Notes: a model not told the origin generated them from the sequence alone. A stretch of 64,000 nt of DNA from Stutzerimonas stutzeri (GCA_002387205.1 DGLA01000012.1:124001-188000); one strand, 5' to 3'; counted from the stretch's first letter, positions 17,868-26,695 are shown. Made by a program: numbers and translations.

Positions 17868-18771
17868 CCCGCGGCGGCGCGTTTCGCTGGCACACCTGGG
17901 CATGCTGCTCTGGGCGCTCTTCGTAGGGTTGTCCTTTCCAGCGGTAGGTTTGGTGACCGAAGGCCTGCCGCCGCTGCTGCTGACGGCGATCCGCTTCACT
18001 ATCGCGGCGCTGGCGCTGTTTCCCTTGTTATGGCGCCACGCCGAACGCCTGCCCAGTCTGCGGGGCCTGCTGCTCTACGGGCTGATGGGGCTCAGTCTGG
18101 CGGGGTTCTTTGGCACCATGTTCTGGGCAGCTCACCGGATCAGCGCGCTGTCGATGGCGACACTGTTTGTCAGCGTGCCGCTGCTGGCCTATTGCATCGG
18201 GCGGGGGCTCGGTGTCGAGCAGCCGGCCGGGCGTCTGCTGGCCATCCTGGCCCTGGGCGCCTCGGGTGCGCTGGGGCTGGCATGGGCGGAGAACGGTGGA
18301 GACTTCACCGGGTTGCAGCTTGGCCGGGGCGAAGTGGTGTTCTTTCTGGGTTGCGTGGCCTCGGCTCTGTATCCGGTTCTGAGCAAGTGGGGACTGCATC
18401 GCGGCTGGTTGGCGCCCCAGGCTGTTTTGCGAACGTTCTGGAGTCTGCTGATCGGGGCGCTGCTGATCGGTACGCTGGGTTTGTTCTGGGAGCGCCCCGG
18501 TTCGCTCGCCTACATGACCACCAGTGACGTCGCCCTGGTTGCCTATCTGGGCGTGTTCTCCAGCGGCATGACCTTCTTTCTGCAACAGCGTGCAACTTCG
18601 GTACTGACCCCCGCGGCGGTAACCGCTTACAGCTACCTGGTGCCGTTCGTATCGATGCTGCTGCTATTCATCGAGCAGCCACAGGTGATCGGGTGGCAAT
18701 GGCTGCCGGGCAGCCTGTTGGTGGCGATCGCAATCGCATTGTTGCTGAGGCGCGGTGCGGCATCAGGCTGA
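17860..18771 (+). CDS. EamA-family (DMT superfamily) transporter
   Basis: 303 residues with ten membrane segments in two EamA repeats; it opens MTDPRRRVSLAHLGMLLWAL and carries the typical PLLLTAIRFTIAALALF helix 2. DMT carriers usually export metabolites or drugs. The ATG lies inside the end of the MarR gene (8-base overlap), which argues for translational coupling and regulator-exporter pairing. Converges with the chorismate mutase gene 16 bases later. Substrate unknown. Confidence 0.88.
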   Translation: MTDPRRRVSLAHLGMLLWALFVGLSFPAVGLVTEGLPPLLLTAIRFTIAALALFPLLWRHAERLPSLRGLLLYGLMGLSLAGFFGTMFWAAHRISALSMATLFVSVPLLAYCIGRGLGVEQPAGRLLAILALGASGALGLAWAENGGDFTGLQLGRGEVVFFLGCVASALYPVLSKWGLHRGWLAPQAVLRTFWSLLIGALLIGTLGLFWERPGSLAYMTTSDVALVAYLGVFSSGMTFFLQQRATSVLTPAAVTAYSYLVPFVSMLLLFIEQPQVIGWQWLPGSLLVAIAIALLLRRGAASG

Positions 18772-18787
18772 TGTTGCTTGCTCTCGT

Positions 18788-19111
18788 TCAGGTCGGCTGA
18801 TTCAGGGCGTGCTCGGCCAGCTCCGCCTCGATGAATGCTGCGATCATCGATCGGTAGACCTGTTCGGTAACGTCGCGGTTGGCGTTCAGCTCGTCAGCCA
18901 AGGCACCGACCTTGGCAATGACCTGCTCGACTCTTTGAGGCGATCGAACATCCTCGGTTGTTTTTTTGAACACAGCTGCGCGTTTAACATAGCTGCCGCG
19001 TTCAGCCAGCAGCTTCACGATGGTTCGGTCGATACGATCAATGTTCTCGCGGACATCTTCAATCGAGGTGCAAGCAATTGGGCTGAGCATGAGGGGTTCC
19101 ATTTCGGTCAT
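18788..19111 (-). CDS. chorismate mutase family protein (AroQ/PchB-like)
   Basis: 107 residues, all alpha, fitting the AroQ fold: IEDVRENIDRIDRTIVKLLAERGSYVKRAA carries the N-terminal arginine and lysine positions of the active site, and SPQRVEQVI matches the AroQ helix-2 start. AroQ enzymes turn chorismate into prephenate; the PchB branch instead splits isochorismate to salicylate, and small stand-alone proteins are hard to tell apart. The start overlaps the stop of the upstream acetyltransferase gene (TCATT junction), so they are co-translated. Lies next to a Fur-controlled TonB receptor, which keeps a siderophore-related role open. Confidence 0.75.
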   Translation of the reverse strand: MTEMEPLMLSPIACTSIEDVRENIDRIDRTIVKLLAERGSYVKRAAVFKKTTEDVRSPQRVEQVIAKVGALADELNANRDVTEQVYRSMIAAFIEAELAEHALNQPT

Positions 19112-19596
19112 TTAACGCTAGCGCGGCGTAGTCTCAGGTGAATCAATGCAACTCGTTGGCCTTTTCGATCCTGTCTTTCCTCTACCGCAAAGGGTTCGAA
19201 TCCGAGCTTTGGGTAAAGCAACAGGCCCGCGGTGTTGTGGTTGAAGCAGGATACAAGCACTTCCGTTGCGTCGTATTTTGTAAATGCTGAACCGCACAGG
19301 TGTTCTACCAGAAAGGCCGCAGCACCCAACTGCCGGGCTTTTGGAGAGACAAGCACATTGCCGATGGCGCATGTGCCGCCTTGTTCCCATCGATAGAAAT
19401 TAGCGAACGCCACGGCACGTTCAGCCAGGCATACCACGGTCGACTCAGTACGCTGTTCGATCACCTCTGCCATCTGGCGCTCTGTAAGGGGATAGTCGGC
19501 TTTGGGAAAGCAGTAATACAGCTCGTCCTCGTTGGCCGGCCATCGACAGATTTCCGGAATGTCGTCGAAGCTAACGCAGCGGGTCGTGAAGCTCAT
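19108..19596 (-). CDS. GNAT-family N-acetyltransferase
   Basis: 162 residues from the ATG at 19596 (AGGA at 7 bases; an upstream TTG is less likely). The acetyl-CoA-binding motif A region reads IGNVLVSPKARQLGAAAFLVEHL, a weakened Q/RxxGxA/G motif, and NHNTAGLLLYPKLGFEPFA is the classic GNAT C-terminal motif. Probable small-molecule or protein acetyltransferase of unknown substrate. Overlaps the chorismate mutase start by 2 bases within TCAT, forming a two-gene operon. Confidence 0.82.
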   Translation of the reverse strand: MSFTTRCVSFDDIPEICRWPANEDELYYCFPKADYPLTERQMAEVIEQRTESTVVCLAERAVAFANFYRWEQGGTCAIGNVLVSPKARQLGAAAFLVEHLCGSAFTKYDATEVLVSCFNHNTAGLLLYPKLGFEPFAVEERQDRKGQRVALIHLRLRRASVK

Positions 19597-19697
19597 CAGG
19601 GCATCCTGCATTCTGGTCAAGGCTCGCTAACCTAACGGTTGCGTGAGCTTCAGGTCCAGCGGCCCCATAGGTAGTAACGCCGTCATTTTTATTGATA

Positions 19698-19720
19698 GCC
19701 CGGCAGGCGGCCTGCCGGGC
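19698..19720 (-). terminator. terminator hairpin after TonB receptor gene
   Basis: GCCCGGCAGG and CCTGCCGGGC form a 10-bp stem with loop CGG, 12 bases past the receptor stop. On the minus strand it is followed by a T/A-rich stretch (TATCAATAAAAAT), so termination is likely though the T-run is poor. Confidence 0.65.
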
Positions 19721-19731
19721 AGCATGGCGGA

Positions 19732-21696
19732 TCAGATGTCGTAGCTAAAGCCGACGAATAGGGTGCGTCCCATGAGAATGTTGTCGATCGACCGGGCCAC
19801 GTCGTCGCGCTTTTCGTTCATCAGATTGTTCATTCCAGCCTTGAGTGACAGTTCGCGGGTGGCCCGATACCTCGCGCCTAGATTCAGCTGATGAAACGCG
19901 CCGCTTTCCACATAGGGTTCAGCCGCCGAAACGTACAGCAGCTGGCTGCCGGTATATTGATAGTCCAGGTTCAACCCCAGCGTAGTCGTGGCCTGCCAGT
20001 CGAAACCGAGGTTGGCAACATGCCGAGGCGTGTTGCGCAGTTGCGTATCGGTATCACGGTCCTCTGCATCGGAATAGGTGTAATTGGCGCGCAGGCCCAT
20101 GGTGTCACTCAGGTTGTAGCGACCGGTCAGCTCATAGCCTCGTACCCGGGCTTTGCTGACATTGCTATAGGTCATCACTGCTGGCCTGTATCCGGCACGC
20201 CAAGTGTCGGTGATGATCATGTCATCGATGTAATTGCTGTAGACCATGATGCCGGCTTCCAGGCGCTCGTTCTGGAAATGCGTGCCGAGTTCATAACTTG
20301 TCGCGGTTTCCGGCTTTAGGTCCGGATTGCCCACCAGTGTGCACATGCCCCGGCAGGCTAATACGCCATAGGTTACATCGGACTGATAGATGCTTGGTGC
20401 CTTGAACGAGCGGCCTGCACCACCCTTGATCACCCAATTGCCGGTAAGGTTGTAGACGCCGTAGACACGCGGGCTGAACTCGCTGTCAAAATCGGCATGG
20501 TCATCCAGTCGCGCACTCAGCGTGACATCCAGCTCGCCGACAGAAAATTCGTCCTGTAGATAAACCGCTTTCTGCTCCACCTCGGTCTCGCTGCTGAGGT
20601 TCTGGTTGTGGGTCAGTTCGGTGCGACGGAACTCGCTGCCGACGGTCATAAGATGATCGCCAAGAAATGCTGTGACTTGACCATCGACAGTGTGATTTCT
20701 TTGCTGAACGTTGCCCTTGGCTCCACGCAGCAGGGTCATGATCTGCGAGTCGTCCATCAGGTCAACGTGCTCGTGGTAATAGCGAATCCGGGTGTTGAAC
20801 CCCTGCCAGTCACCGGTGTGGCCTAGCCCGAACGTCCAGCGCTCCATTTCCTGGGTGTTCAGGACGACCGCGCCGTAGTTGTTCCATTCGGCTTCCCGAT
20901 CATCGTTGCGATGGCTGATGTCCAGATCAATGGTCTGGCGCTCGTTAATCAACCAGCTCAGCGAGCCGTAGCTGCTGCTGTTCTGGCGCTGTTCGACTGC
21001 ATCAGTGTTCGGATTGACCGTTTGTTCGCTGAGCCAGGCGGCGTGGTCGGTCTTCTCCAGAATCAGCGTGCCGCGCAGCTTGTTGTCTATCAGCGAGCCG
21101 CTTACGTAGCCGCTCGCTTTATGTCTGTCGCCCGAGTCGCCCTCGGTCGGGTGTTCATAGGTATAGCTGATGCCTGTTCTGGTCTCTTCGCTAGGCAAGC
21201 GCAGAATGACGTTGATGACGCCGCCCAGCGCATCGGCACCGTAAAGCGACGACATTGGTCCGCGTATAACCTCGATGCGCTCGATGGCGGCCATTGGAAT
21301 CGAGGATAGATCGAAATCGTTCGCGTAGTTGGATGTCAGGGCTTCGCGAGAGTTGACGCGCCGCCCATTGACAAGAAGCAGTGTGTAATCCGAATCCATT
21401 CCGCGCAGCTTGATTTCCTGACGTCCATAGGTAGACGACGGATAGAGATGCACGCCGGGGAGATACTTCACCGCATCCGCCAGGTTGTAGACCGGTCGCC
21501 TCTCCAGCTCTTCACGGGTTATGACCGAGACGCTGGCCGGAGCGCTCAGTTCACTATGCGCAGTCTGGGTTGCGGTAATGACTTGATGCTCCAATGCGAC
21601 TGGTTCAGTAGCGAAGCAGCTCAATGGCAGAAAGCTCGCAAGTAGGGTTGATGACAGGTGATGAGGGCGGCCGATACCGCGATTTCTAAAGCTCAT
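19732..21696 (-). CDS. TonB-dependent receptor, CirA/FepA-like
   Basis: 654 residues: signal peptide (LLASFLPLSCFA then TEPVALEHQ), TonB-box-like region HQVITATQT, plug domain with VSVITREELERRPVYNLADA and the plug motif ERIEVIRGPMSSLYGADALGG near 138-158, then a 22-strand barrel ending FVGFSYDI with a terminal aromatic-X pattern. This looks like the catecholate-siderophore/colicin I receptor group. CRGMC is a short disulfide loop. A consensus Fur box sits 170 bases upstream of the start, so it is iron-repressed. No siderophore synthesis genes are near it, apart from the chorismate mutase. Confidence 0.9.
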   Translation of the reverse strand: MSFRNRGIGRPHHLSSTLLASFLPLSCFATEPVALEHQVITATQTAHSELSAPASVSVITREELERRPVYNLADAVKYLPGVHLYPSSTYGRQEIKLRGMDSDYTLLLVNGRRVNSREALTSNYANDFDLSSIPMAAIERIEVIRGPMSSLYGADALGGVINVILRLPSEETRTGISYTYEHPTEGDSGDRHKASGYVSGSLIDNKLRGTLILEKTDHAAWLSEQTVNPNTDAVEQRQNSSSYGSLSWLINERQTIDLDISHRNDDREAEWNNYGAVVLNTQEMERWTFGLGHTGDWQGFNTRIRYYHEHVDLMDDSQIMTLLRGAKGNVQQRNHTVDGQVTAFLGDHLMTVGSEFRRTELTHNQNLSSETEVEQKAVYLQDEFSVGELDVTLSARLDDHADFDSEFSPRVYGVYNLTGNWVIKGGAGRSFKAPSIYQSDVTYGVLACRGMCTLVGNPDLKPETATSYELGTHFQNERLEAGIMVYSNYIDDMIITDTWRAGYRPAVMTYSNVSKARVRGYELTGRYNLSDTMGLRANYTYSDAEDRDTDTQLRNTPRHVANLGFDWQATTTLGLNLDYQYTGSQLLYVSAAEPYVESGAFHQLNLGARYRATRELSLKAGMNNLMNEKRDDVARSIDNILMGRTLFVGFSYDI

Positions 21697-22180
21697 TGCA
21701 AGTTCCGTTGCTGCTGTTCTGGTTGGAATCGGCTCATCACGGGGTCTGGCGAGTTCATCCCGCCTGTTGCTTAGTTTTGGCGAGGGAGACGTGGCGACTT
21801 CGGCTGATCAGCAATAGATGGTTGTCACGCATCCGGCTGCCAGACGGGCAGCATCTTAAATCAGATGATAATAATTATCAAAGGAGACTGTTTCGTATTA
21901 GAGGCGGCGATTAGCGGGTCCTGTATCATTCCTGACCGTTGCGGCCAGTTGATGGTCGCCAGGCTGGCGACAGCCCTTGGCCGAGCCTTGCAGGACCGGC
22001 CTTTCGAAACTTAGGTAAAAACGCCGCTGGTTGCGTACGGTTGAGAAACGCCAGGCCAGACGCCGCGTGGTTACGGCAACGATGCGCGTTGGCGGCTACA
22101 GCGCCCGGCAGCTCTGTCAGTGTTCCTCTCACTCGCAAGCCGGCAACCGCAGGTAATTTCATTGCCGGGCGCAGCAGGAT
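21697..22180. other. 484-base intergenic region with Fur box and a weak stem
   Basis: Upstream region of the TonB receptor and 3' region of the EEP-family gene. It holds the Fur box at 21866-21880 and a stem (CCGGCAA 22140-22146, TTGCCGG 22162-22168) just after the EEP gene stop. No convincing gene: the readable frames have no ribosome site or recognisable family. Confidence 0.6.
21866..21880. promoter_or_regulatory. Fur box
   Basis: TGATAATAATTATCA is a perfect 7-1-7 palindrome that equals the accepted Fur consensus core (TGATAATnATTATCA). It stands 170 bases before the TonB receptor start in an AT-rich promoter region. Confidence 0.9.
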
Positions 22181-23299
22181 TCAGCCAAACACCTGTCCTG
22201 CATGGAGGTCCCGACCTTTTTCCGGTTCAGGTACATCGGACTCGTCAACCTGCTCCTTGGCGATCTTCTCGTTGGCCTCCTGTTCGTCTTCGGCGTCGCC
22301 TTGCAGGCTTTGCTGTTCGGGCGCGGGGTCGTATTGCAGTTCGACCAGAACCGGAAAGTGGTCGGACCCAAACTCACGCAGCCGCTGAATCCTGACCAGG
22401 CGGAAGTGGTGGCTGTGAAACAGGTGGTCCAGCGGCCAGCGCAGGAACCAGTGCTGCGCATGAAAACTGTTGACCATGCAGCGCCCTACGCGTGGGTCCA
22501 GCAGCCCGCTGATCTTGCGGAACAAACGGGTGTTGAATGACCAGGCGACATCGTTGAGGTCGCCAGTGACGATGATGGGGATGTCGTCCTTGTCGTCACG
22601 CACGCTTTTGGCAACCACGAGCAATTCGACGTCGCGCTCCGTCGACTCATCGTTTTCGGTCGGGCTGGGCGGGGCGGGGTGCAGGAAATGCATACGGATC
22701 GCAATCTGGCGGGTGAGCCAGACCTTGGCATGCATCGAAGGCACGTCGTCCTCTACCAGAAAGCGGGTTTCGGCATTTTCCAGCGGCAGCCTGGAATACA
22801 CATGCATGCCGTAGAGGTTGTCCAGTGGACAGCGTATGGAGTGAGGGTAGGCGTCGGTGAGCTCTTCGAGTTGCTCCTCCCACCAGCTGTCGGTTTCGAG
22901 CGTGACCAGTATGTCCGGCTCGAATTCGCGGACCAGGGCCTTGAGCCGATCGGCCTGGCGATTGGGGGTCAGTACATTGGCAGCCATCACCTTGATGCGC
23001 GGCTTGTCGTCGTTTGTCCCTGCTGACTTGACCTCTTTCGGCCACAGCCAGGTGTAGGGAATGATCCACCACGCCTGGTAGGCGAGGCAGACTATCGCCA
23101 CGCCGGAAATGAACATCTGTAACGGCTCGGAATATGACAGCAGCAGTGCTTGCGCCAGGAGAAGGGCAAACGCGAGTACACAAAGCTGCAGTCGAGGAAA
23201 GTCGAGCCCGCGTATCGACCAGTGCGGGTTCTTCCATAGCGGCAAGAATGTCAGCAGGACCATCAGAAAGGTCAGTGCCAACAATATCCCTTCTTTCAT
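22181..23299 (-). CDS. membrane-anchored endonuclease/exonuclease/phosphatase family protein
   Basis: 372 residues from the ATG at 23299 (GGAG 6 bases upstream; ATG 23305 has no spacing). Three membrane segments within the first ~75 residues (LLALTFLMVLLTFLPLW, LCVLAFALLLAQALLLS, VAIVCLAYQAWWIIPY) are followed by an EEP catalytic domain: KVMAANVLTPNRQ, PDILVTLETD, IIVTGDLND and the terminal GSDHFPV are the conserved metal/catalytic blocks. The domain likely faces the periplasm. Substrates of this family include DNA, phosphoinositides and sphingolipids. The C-terminal 50 residues are acidic and disordered. Family certain, substrate not known. Confidence 0.87.
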   Translation of the reverse strand: MKEGILLALTFLMVLLTFLPLWKNPHWSIRGLDFPRLQLCVLAFALLLAQALLLSYSEPLQMFISGVAIVCLAYQAWWIIPYTWLWPKEVKSAGTNDDKPRIKVMAANVLTPNRQADRLKALVREFEPDILVTLETDSWWEEQLEELTDAYPHSIRCPLDNLYGMHVYSRLPLENAETRFLVEDDVPSMHAKVWLTRQIAIRMHFLHPAPPSPTENDESTERDVELLVVAKSVRDDKDDIPIIVTGDLNDVAWSFNTRLFRKISGLLDPRVGRCMVNSFHAQHWFLRWPLDHLFHSHHFRLVRIQRLREFGSDHFPVLVELQYDPAPEQQSLQGDAEDEQEANEKIAKEQVDESDVPEPEKGRDLHAGQVFG

Positions 23300-23452
23300 A
23301 TCCATCTCCGGGACTGAGGGCGGCCATCTTCGTGTGGGCCGTTGATGCGTCGTGAGAGCAAGCGCTCAGGTTTCGTCCCGGTTGTTGCCCCATTGGTTCC
23401 GCTTGCAAGCCCGCCGATCGCAGGTTCCGTCTGTTTTCAGGAGCTCAGAATG

Positions 23453-23483
23453 AAAAAAACCTGACACCGCAAGCGGTGTCAGG
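23453..23483 (-). terminator. rho-independent terminator after GH5 gene
   Basis: CCTGACACCGC and GCGGTGTCAGG form an 11-bp stem with a two-base AA gap; on the minus strand it is followed by seven T. It lies 24 bases past the GH5 stop. Confidence 0.93.
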
Positions 23484-23506
23484 CCTTTGTCCAGGCGTCG
23501 GCTGGG

Positions 23507-24568
23507 TTACATCGGTGCGCGAAGGGCGGCGCAGCGGTTTGGCATGGCGGCGTGCTTTCTCAATACGGCGAGCTGCGGTTGCTCGGCGCCGCCAGTGACA
23601 TCCAGCGAGAGGATGTATTTGCCCCACCAGGGGCCAGCGGCCCAGTAGGTGAGCGGTACACAGTTTTCACGCAGATAACCAAGCAGGTTGTCCATGGCCA
23701 GGATCGCGTCGGGCGCATAGTTCGGTACGCCCATTTCGCCGATAAAACCGCGTAGCTTGTTGGCGTTGAGCCACTCTACGAAAGGTTTGGCGCGATTGAT
23801 CCCCAGTTCCGGAGCGAAGGTTTCGGTCTTGTCCGCGTACATGCCCGAGGTGTCGCGATCGAGATACATGTGAGCTTCATAGATCAGGTTGTTCTTCGGA
23901 TCACGCATCCAGGGATCGGCGATCAGCTGCGAGTTGGACTGCGGCCAATGCCAGGCGCTGGAATAGCGGTCGCCTGCCACGTAGATCCAGTGAGCCTTGT
24001 CCACCTGCCGGATGGCCTTTGACGCCGCCAGCGCTGCTGCAGGCCAGAGTCCCTTGGTGTTTGGCTCGTTCATCAGGCCGTAGCCGTCCAGCGCCGGATG
24101 TTTGCCAACCGTCTTCGCGATCCGCTGCCAGGTATCAGCGAATGATTGGATCGGTACCGCTTCCGAGCCAATCGGCTGTTTGTAGTAGCGGTAATAGTTG
24201 TGCATGTCGAGGATTACCTTCACGCCATGCTTTTTGGCGTAATCCAAGGACTGCTTGAGCAGCGCCACTTGAGCGACATCGAGCTCGGCGCCGAGTTTCG
24301 GCTGGATGCGCTCCCAGAGAAACGGCAGCCGTACAAGCGTGAGGCCCTGGGCTGCGTATTTTTTGTAGTACGACTCCGAGGGGTAGATGTAGTTGGTGCC
24401 ATGCTTGCCCGGGAGTACTGAGGAGCCAAACGCGGCTCCAGACAGATTGACACCCACCAGTTGCACCGGTTGCGCGGCTGCGGTCGGCACTATTGCTCCC
24501 AGCAAGGCGGCAGCAGTGATGAAGGGTATTAACGCTCGCCGGAAAGGCGAAAGGATGTTAGCCGGCAT
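23507..24568 (-). CDS. secreted glycoside hydrolase family 5 (cellulase-like)
   Basis: 353 residues from ATG 24568 (GGTGA just upstream). Signal peptide ends TAAAQP near residue 33, so it is exported. GH5 clan-A markers: the acid/base glutamate in GYGLMNEPN (Glu168), VKVILDMHNY (beta-strand 3), and the nucleophile in GFIGEMGVP (Glu278). GH5 enzymes cut beta-1,4-glucans or mannans. Such single endoglucanases in non-cellulolytic Pseudomonas may trim their own exopolysaccharide; there is no polysaccharide synthesis operon here, so its role is open. Solitary gene with its own terminator. Confidence 0.88.
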   Translation of the reverse strand: MPANILSPFRRALIPFITAAALLGAIVPTAAAQPVQLVGVNLSGAAFGSSVLPGKHGTNYIYPSESYYKKYAAQGLTLVRLPFLWERIQPKLGAELDVAQVALLKQSLDYAKKHGVKVILDMHNYYRYYKQPIGSEAVPIQSFADTWQRIAKTVGKHPALDGYGLMNEPNTKGLWPAAALAASKAIRQVDKAHWIYVAGDRYSSAWHWPQSNSQLIADPWMRDPKNNLIYEAHMYLDRDTSGMYADKTETFAPELGINRAKPFVEWLNANKLRGFIGEMGVPNYAPDAILAMDNLLGYLRENCVPLTYWAAGPWWGKYILSLDVTGGAEQPQLAVLRKHAAMPNRCAALRAPM

Positions 24569-24733
24569 TGATCTCACCATGACTAGTTTCACATCCGGCG
24601 TTCAGCCGCCGGATGCAGCGGCAGGGGGAGGTTGATCGATAAGCGGTGTGGCCTGGAAAGGCGCTGACCTACAAACGGAACGAACCTGTGCGACAGGGCA
24701 TACGGCTAGCCGATGCCTCGTCTCGGCCGCCGT

Positions 24734-24753
24734 TATAAGCCGTTTCGCTTATA
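24734..24753. repeat. inverted repeat in AT-rich spacer
   Basis: TATAAGC and GCTTATA form 7-bp arms around CGTTTC, upstream of the class V aminotransferase. Could be an operator half of a regulatory region. Confidence 0.4.
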
Positions 24754-24778
24754 GGTGACATATGAGCAGACCGTTATC

Positions 24779-24889
24779 TGGCGCCAATTAAATGTCTTTC
24801 CTGTTGGTTTGGCTGTTTCTTGCGCAATCTGCTTGGTCGGGAAGGGCTGTAGCACGCTGTTCACAAGGCTAAAGCAGTATTTGGCGCCA
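24779..24889. promoter_or_regulatory. two copies of an AT-flanked TGGCGCCA palindrome
   Basis: ATCTGGCGCCAATTAAAT at the first site and ATTTGGCGCCATATTTTT at the second share the core TGGCGCCA and AT-rich right flank; cores start at 24779 and 24882, 103 bases apart. Paired identical palindromes upstream of one gene suggest cooperative binding by one regulator, not identified. Confidence 0.4.
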
Positions 24890-25099
24890 TATTTTTGAAT
24901 AGACCGCTGGTCGGCTCCCTGTCGATAATCTTCTATTGCCGACAGACGGCTGGCTGGAAAGGGAACTTTCCGGGGAAGGTTCGGTGTGCGCATCCGGGCG
25001 GGTCATTAATTGCGTGCATCACTGGGAACAGCGCAGCGCCTTGTAAAGCGGAATGCGTTCGGGCAGGGTCGAACCTCTGTCCAGTCAGCGGAGTCACCC

Positions 25100-26233
25100 A
25101 TGTCGAATCTTTATCCCAGCGTCGATCCCGACGGCTTGATCGAATATTCGGTGGTGTATACCGATCGGTCGCTCAACCACATGTCCCGGTCGTTTCAGAC
25201 CGTCATGCACGACATCTCAGGCACGCTCAAAAACGTCTACAACGCCGATTCGGTTGCTGTGGTCCCGGGCAGTGGCACCTTTGGCATGGAGGCGGTGGCG
25301 CGTCAGTTGGCGCACGGTGCGAACTGTTTGGTCGTTCGCAATGGCTGGTTCAGTTATCGCTGGACGCAGATATTCGAGATGGGGCGCATTCCGGCGAGAT
25401 CCACTGTGCTCAAGGCGCGCGCGCTGGACCAGGAACCGCAGTCGCCATTCGCCCCGCCACTCGTGGAAGAAGTGGTTGCTGCGATCGCCTCGGAGAAGCC
25501 AGACCTGGTATTTGCACCGCATGTGGAAACCTCATCCGGAATCGTTTTGCCGGACGAGTACCTGAGGGCCGTGGCGGATGCGGTGCATGAGGTCGGAGGG
25601 CTGTTCGTGCTTGATTGCATCGCCTCCGGTGCGCTTTGGGTCGATATGCGCGCAACCGGCGTGGACGTGCTGATCAGTGCACCACAGAAGGGTTGGAGTG
25701 CTTCGCCCTGTTGTGCGCTGGTGATGCTCAGCGAGGCTGCACGATCCAGGGTCGAAGCCACTCAGAGCAGCAGCTTTGCCTGTGACCTGAAAAAATGGTT
25801 GCAGATCATGCAGGCCTACGAGCAGGGCGGTCATGCCTACCATGCAACCATGCCCAGCGATGCACTGGCGCGGTTCCGCGATGTGATGCTTGAAACCCGG
25901 GATTGCGGCTTCGAAACCGTCCGCGCGCGGCAGTTGGAACTGGGGCACCGCGTGCGCACGCTCCTGGCTGAAAGAGGCTTTGCCAGTGTTGCAGCCGAAG
26001 GCTTCGAGGCGCCTGGCGTTGTGGTTTGCTATACGGATGACGCCGGAATCAAGAATGGCAGCAAGTTCGCGGCGCAGGGCTTGCAAGTCGCTGCCGGTGT
26101 TCCATTGCAGTGTGATGAGCCGGCCGATTTCCAGACGTTTCGCATCGGTCTGTTCGGACTGGAAAAACTGAAGAATCTGGATCGCACCCTTGACCTGCTG
26201 CGGCGCGCGTTGGACCAGATTCGCGCGAGCTAG
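25100..26233 (+). CDS. class V aminotransferase (alanine-glyoxylate type)
   Basis: 377 residues starting MSNLYPSVDPDGLIEYSVVY with GGAG 6 bases upstream. The PLP-lysine motif SAPQKGWSASP is at roughly residue 200, with VVPGSGTFGMEAVARQL (phosphate cradle) near 54 and FVLDCIASG with the cofactor aspartate. Family members (alanine-glyoxylate, serine-pyruvate, 2-aminoethylphosphonate-pyruvate) transfer an amino group from small amino donors. No phosphonate or glycine genes flank it, so the substrate is left open. It appears to be a single-gene transcript followed by a strong hairpin at 26268-26290. Confidence 0.88.
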   Translation: MSNLYPSVDPDGLIEYSVVYTDRSLNHMSRSFQTVMHDISGTLKNVYNADSVAVVPGSGTFGMEAVARQLAHGANCLVVRNGWFSYRWTQIFEMGRIPARSTVLKARALDQEPQSPFAPPLVEEVVAAIASEKPDLVFAPHVETSSGIVLPDEYLRAVADAVHEVGGLFVLDCIASGALWVDMRATGVDVLISAPQKGWSASPCCALVMLSEAARSRVEATQSSSFACDLKKWLQIMQAYEQGGHAYHATMPSDALARFRDVMLETRDCGFETVRARQLELGHRVRTLLAERGFASVAAEGFEAPGVVVCYTDDAGIKNGSKFAAQGLQVAAGVPLQCDEPADFQTFRIGLFGLEKLKNLDRTLDLLRRALDQIRAS

Positions 26234-26267
26234 ACATGCGGAGGTTTGCAGAGGTACCACTCGTCGT

Positions 26268-26290
26268 CCGCTGGAGCCCGTCTCCAGCGG
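26268..26290 (+). terminator. hairpin after aminotransferase gene
   Basis: CCGCTGGAG and CTCCAGCGG form a perfect 9-bp stem around CCCGT, 35 bases past the stop. The T-run is missing, so it may be an mRNA-protecting stem or an imperfect terminator. Confidence 0.5.
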
Positions 26291-26476
26291 TTAGCGAACC
26301 GGATATCGCGTCGCTCCAACACGCCAGACCCCCGACGCGCGGCTCCTGAACCGGCAGATACTGCTGGAACCTGCGAGATAGACACATCCTTGAAACAAAA
26401 ATGTGTTTGCACGAGTGGCCAGGGTGACTACTCTCAAGGTGTACAGGCTTATTACAACAAGAAAGAGGGGCTAACT

Positions 26477-26695
26477 ATGATCAACAACCAGAATGCTCAG
26501 GTCGTTGCACTCGAGTTGTGGCGCTTTTGCGCTCACTGCGTTGCTGCCATTGTTGTTGTAGGAGCGGTACTGATTGGGTTCCTTGGATCATGGGAGCTGG
26601 GACTCAAGGTCGGCGTCTTGCCGTTGCTGGCATTGATAGCCGCCGATCTGGTGGCCAAACGCCGGGAGCATGACATTCAACTAAGGAATTCCTGA
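26477..26695 (+). CDS. small two-helix membrane protein
   Basis: 72 residues, MINNQNAQVVALELWRFCAH, then two membrane segments (CVAAIVVVGAVLIGFLGSW and VGVLPLLALIAADLV) and a charged tail KRREHDIQLRNS. AGAGGGG is 7 bases before the ATG, so translation is supported. Not recognised as a named family; the lone Cys pair (FCAHC) near residue 18 is notable. Stands alone between the aminotransferase and the convergent GGDEF/EAL gene. Confidence 0.6.
   Translation: MINNQNAQVVALELWRFCAHCVAAIVVVGAVLIGFLGSWELGLKVGVLPLLALIAADLVAKRREHDIQLRNS

Larger units (their letters stand above)
24569..25099. other. 531-base intergenic region with paired palindromes, no gene seen
   Basis: An AT-rich stretch at 24730-24900 contrasts with its GC-rich surroundings. 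It contains the inverted repeat 24734-24753 and two copies of TGGCGCCA (24779-24786, 24882-24889) in a similar context. The readable frames in it lack ribosome sites or family resemblance. It is probably the regulatory region of the aminotransferase gene, or a remnant of inserted DNA. Confidence 0.5.

Noticed and set aside
22136..22400. Plus-strand frame between the TonB receptor and EEP gene
   Set aside because: No ribosome site or recognisable motif, and it runs into the complement of a real gene.
24733..24993. Minus-strand frame of 86 codons in the AT-rich spacer
   Set aside because: No ribosome site and no recognisable pattern; the region looks regulatory.
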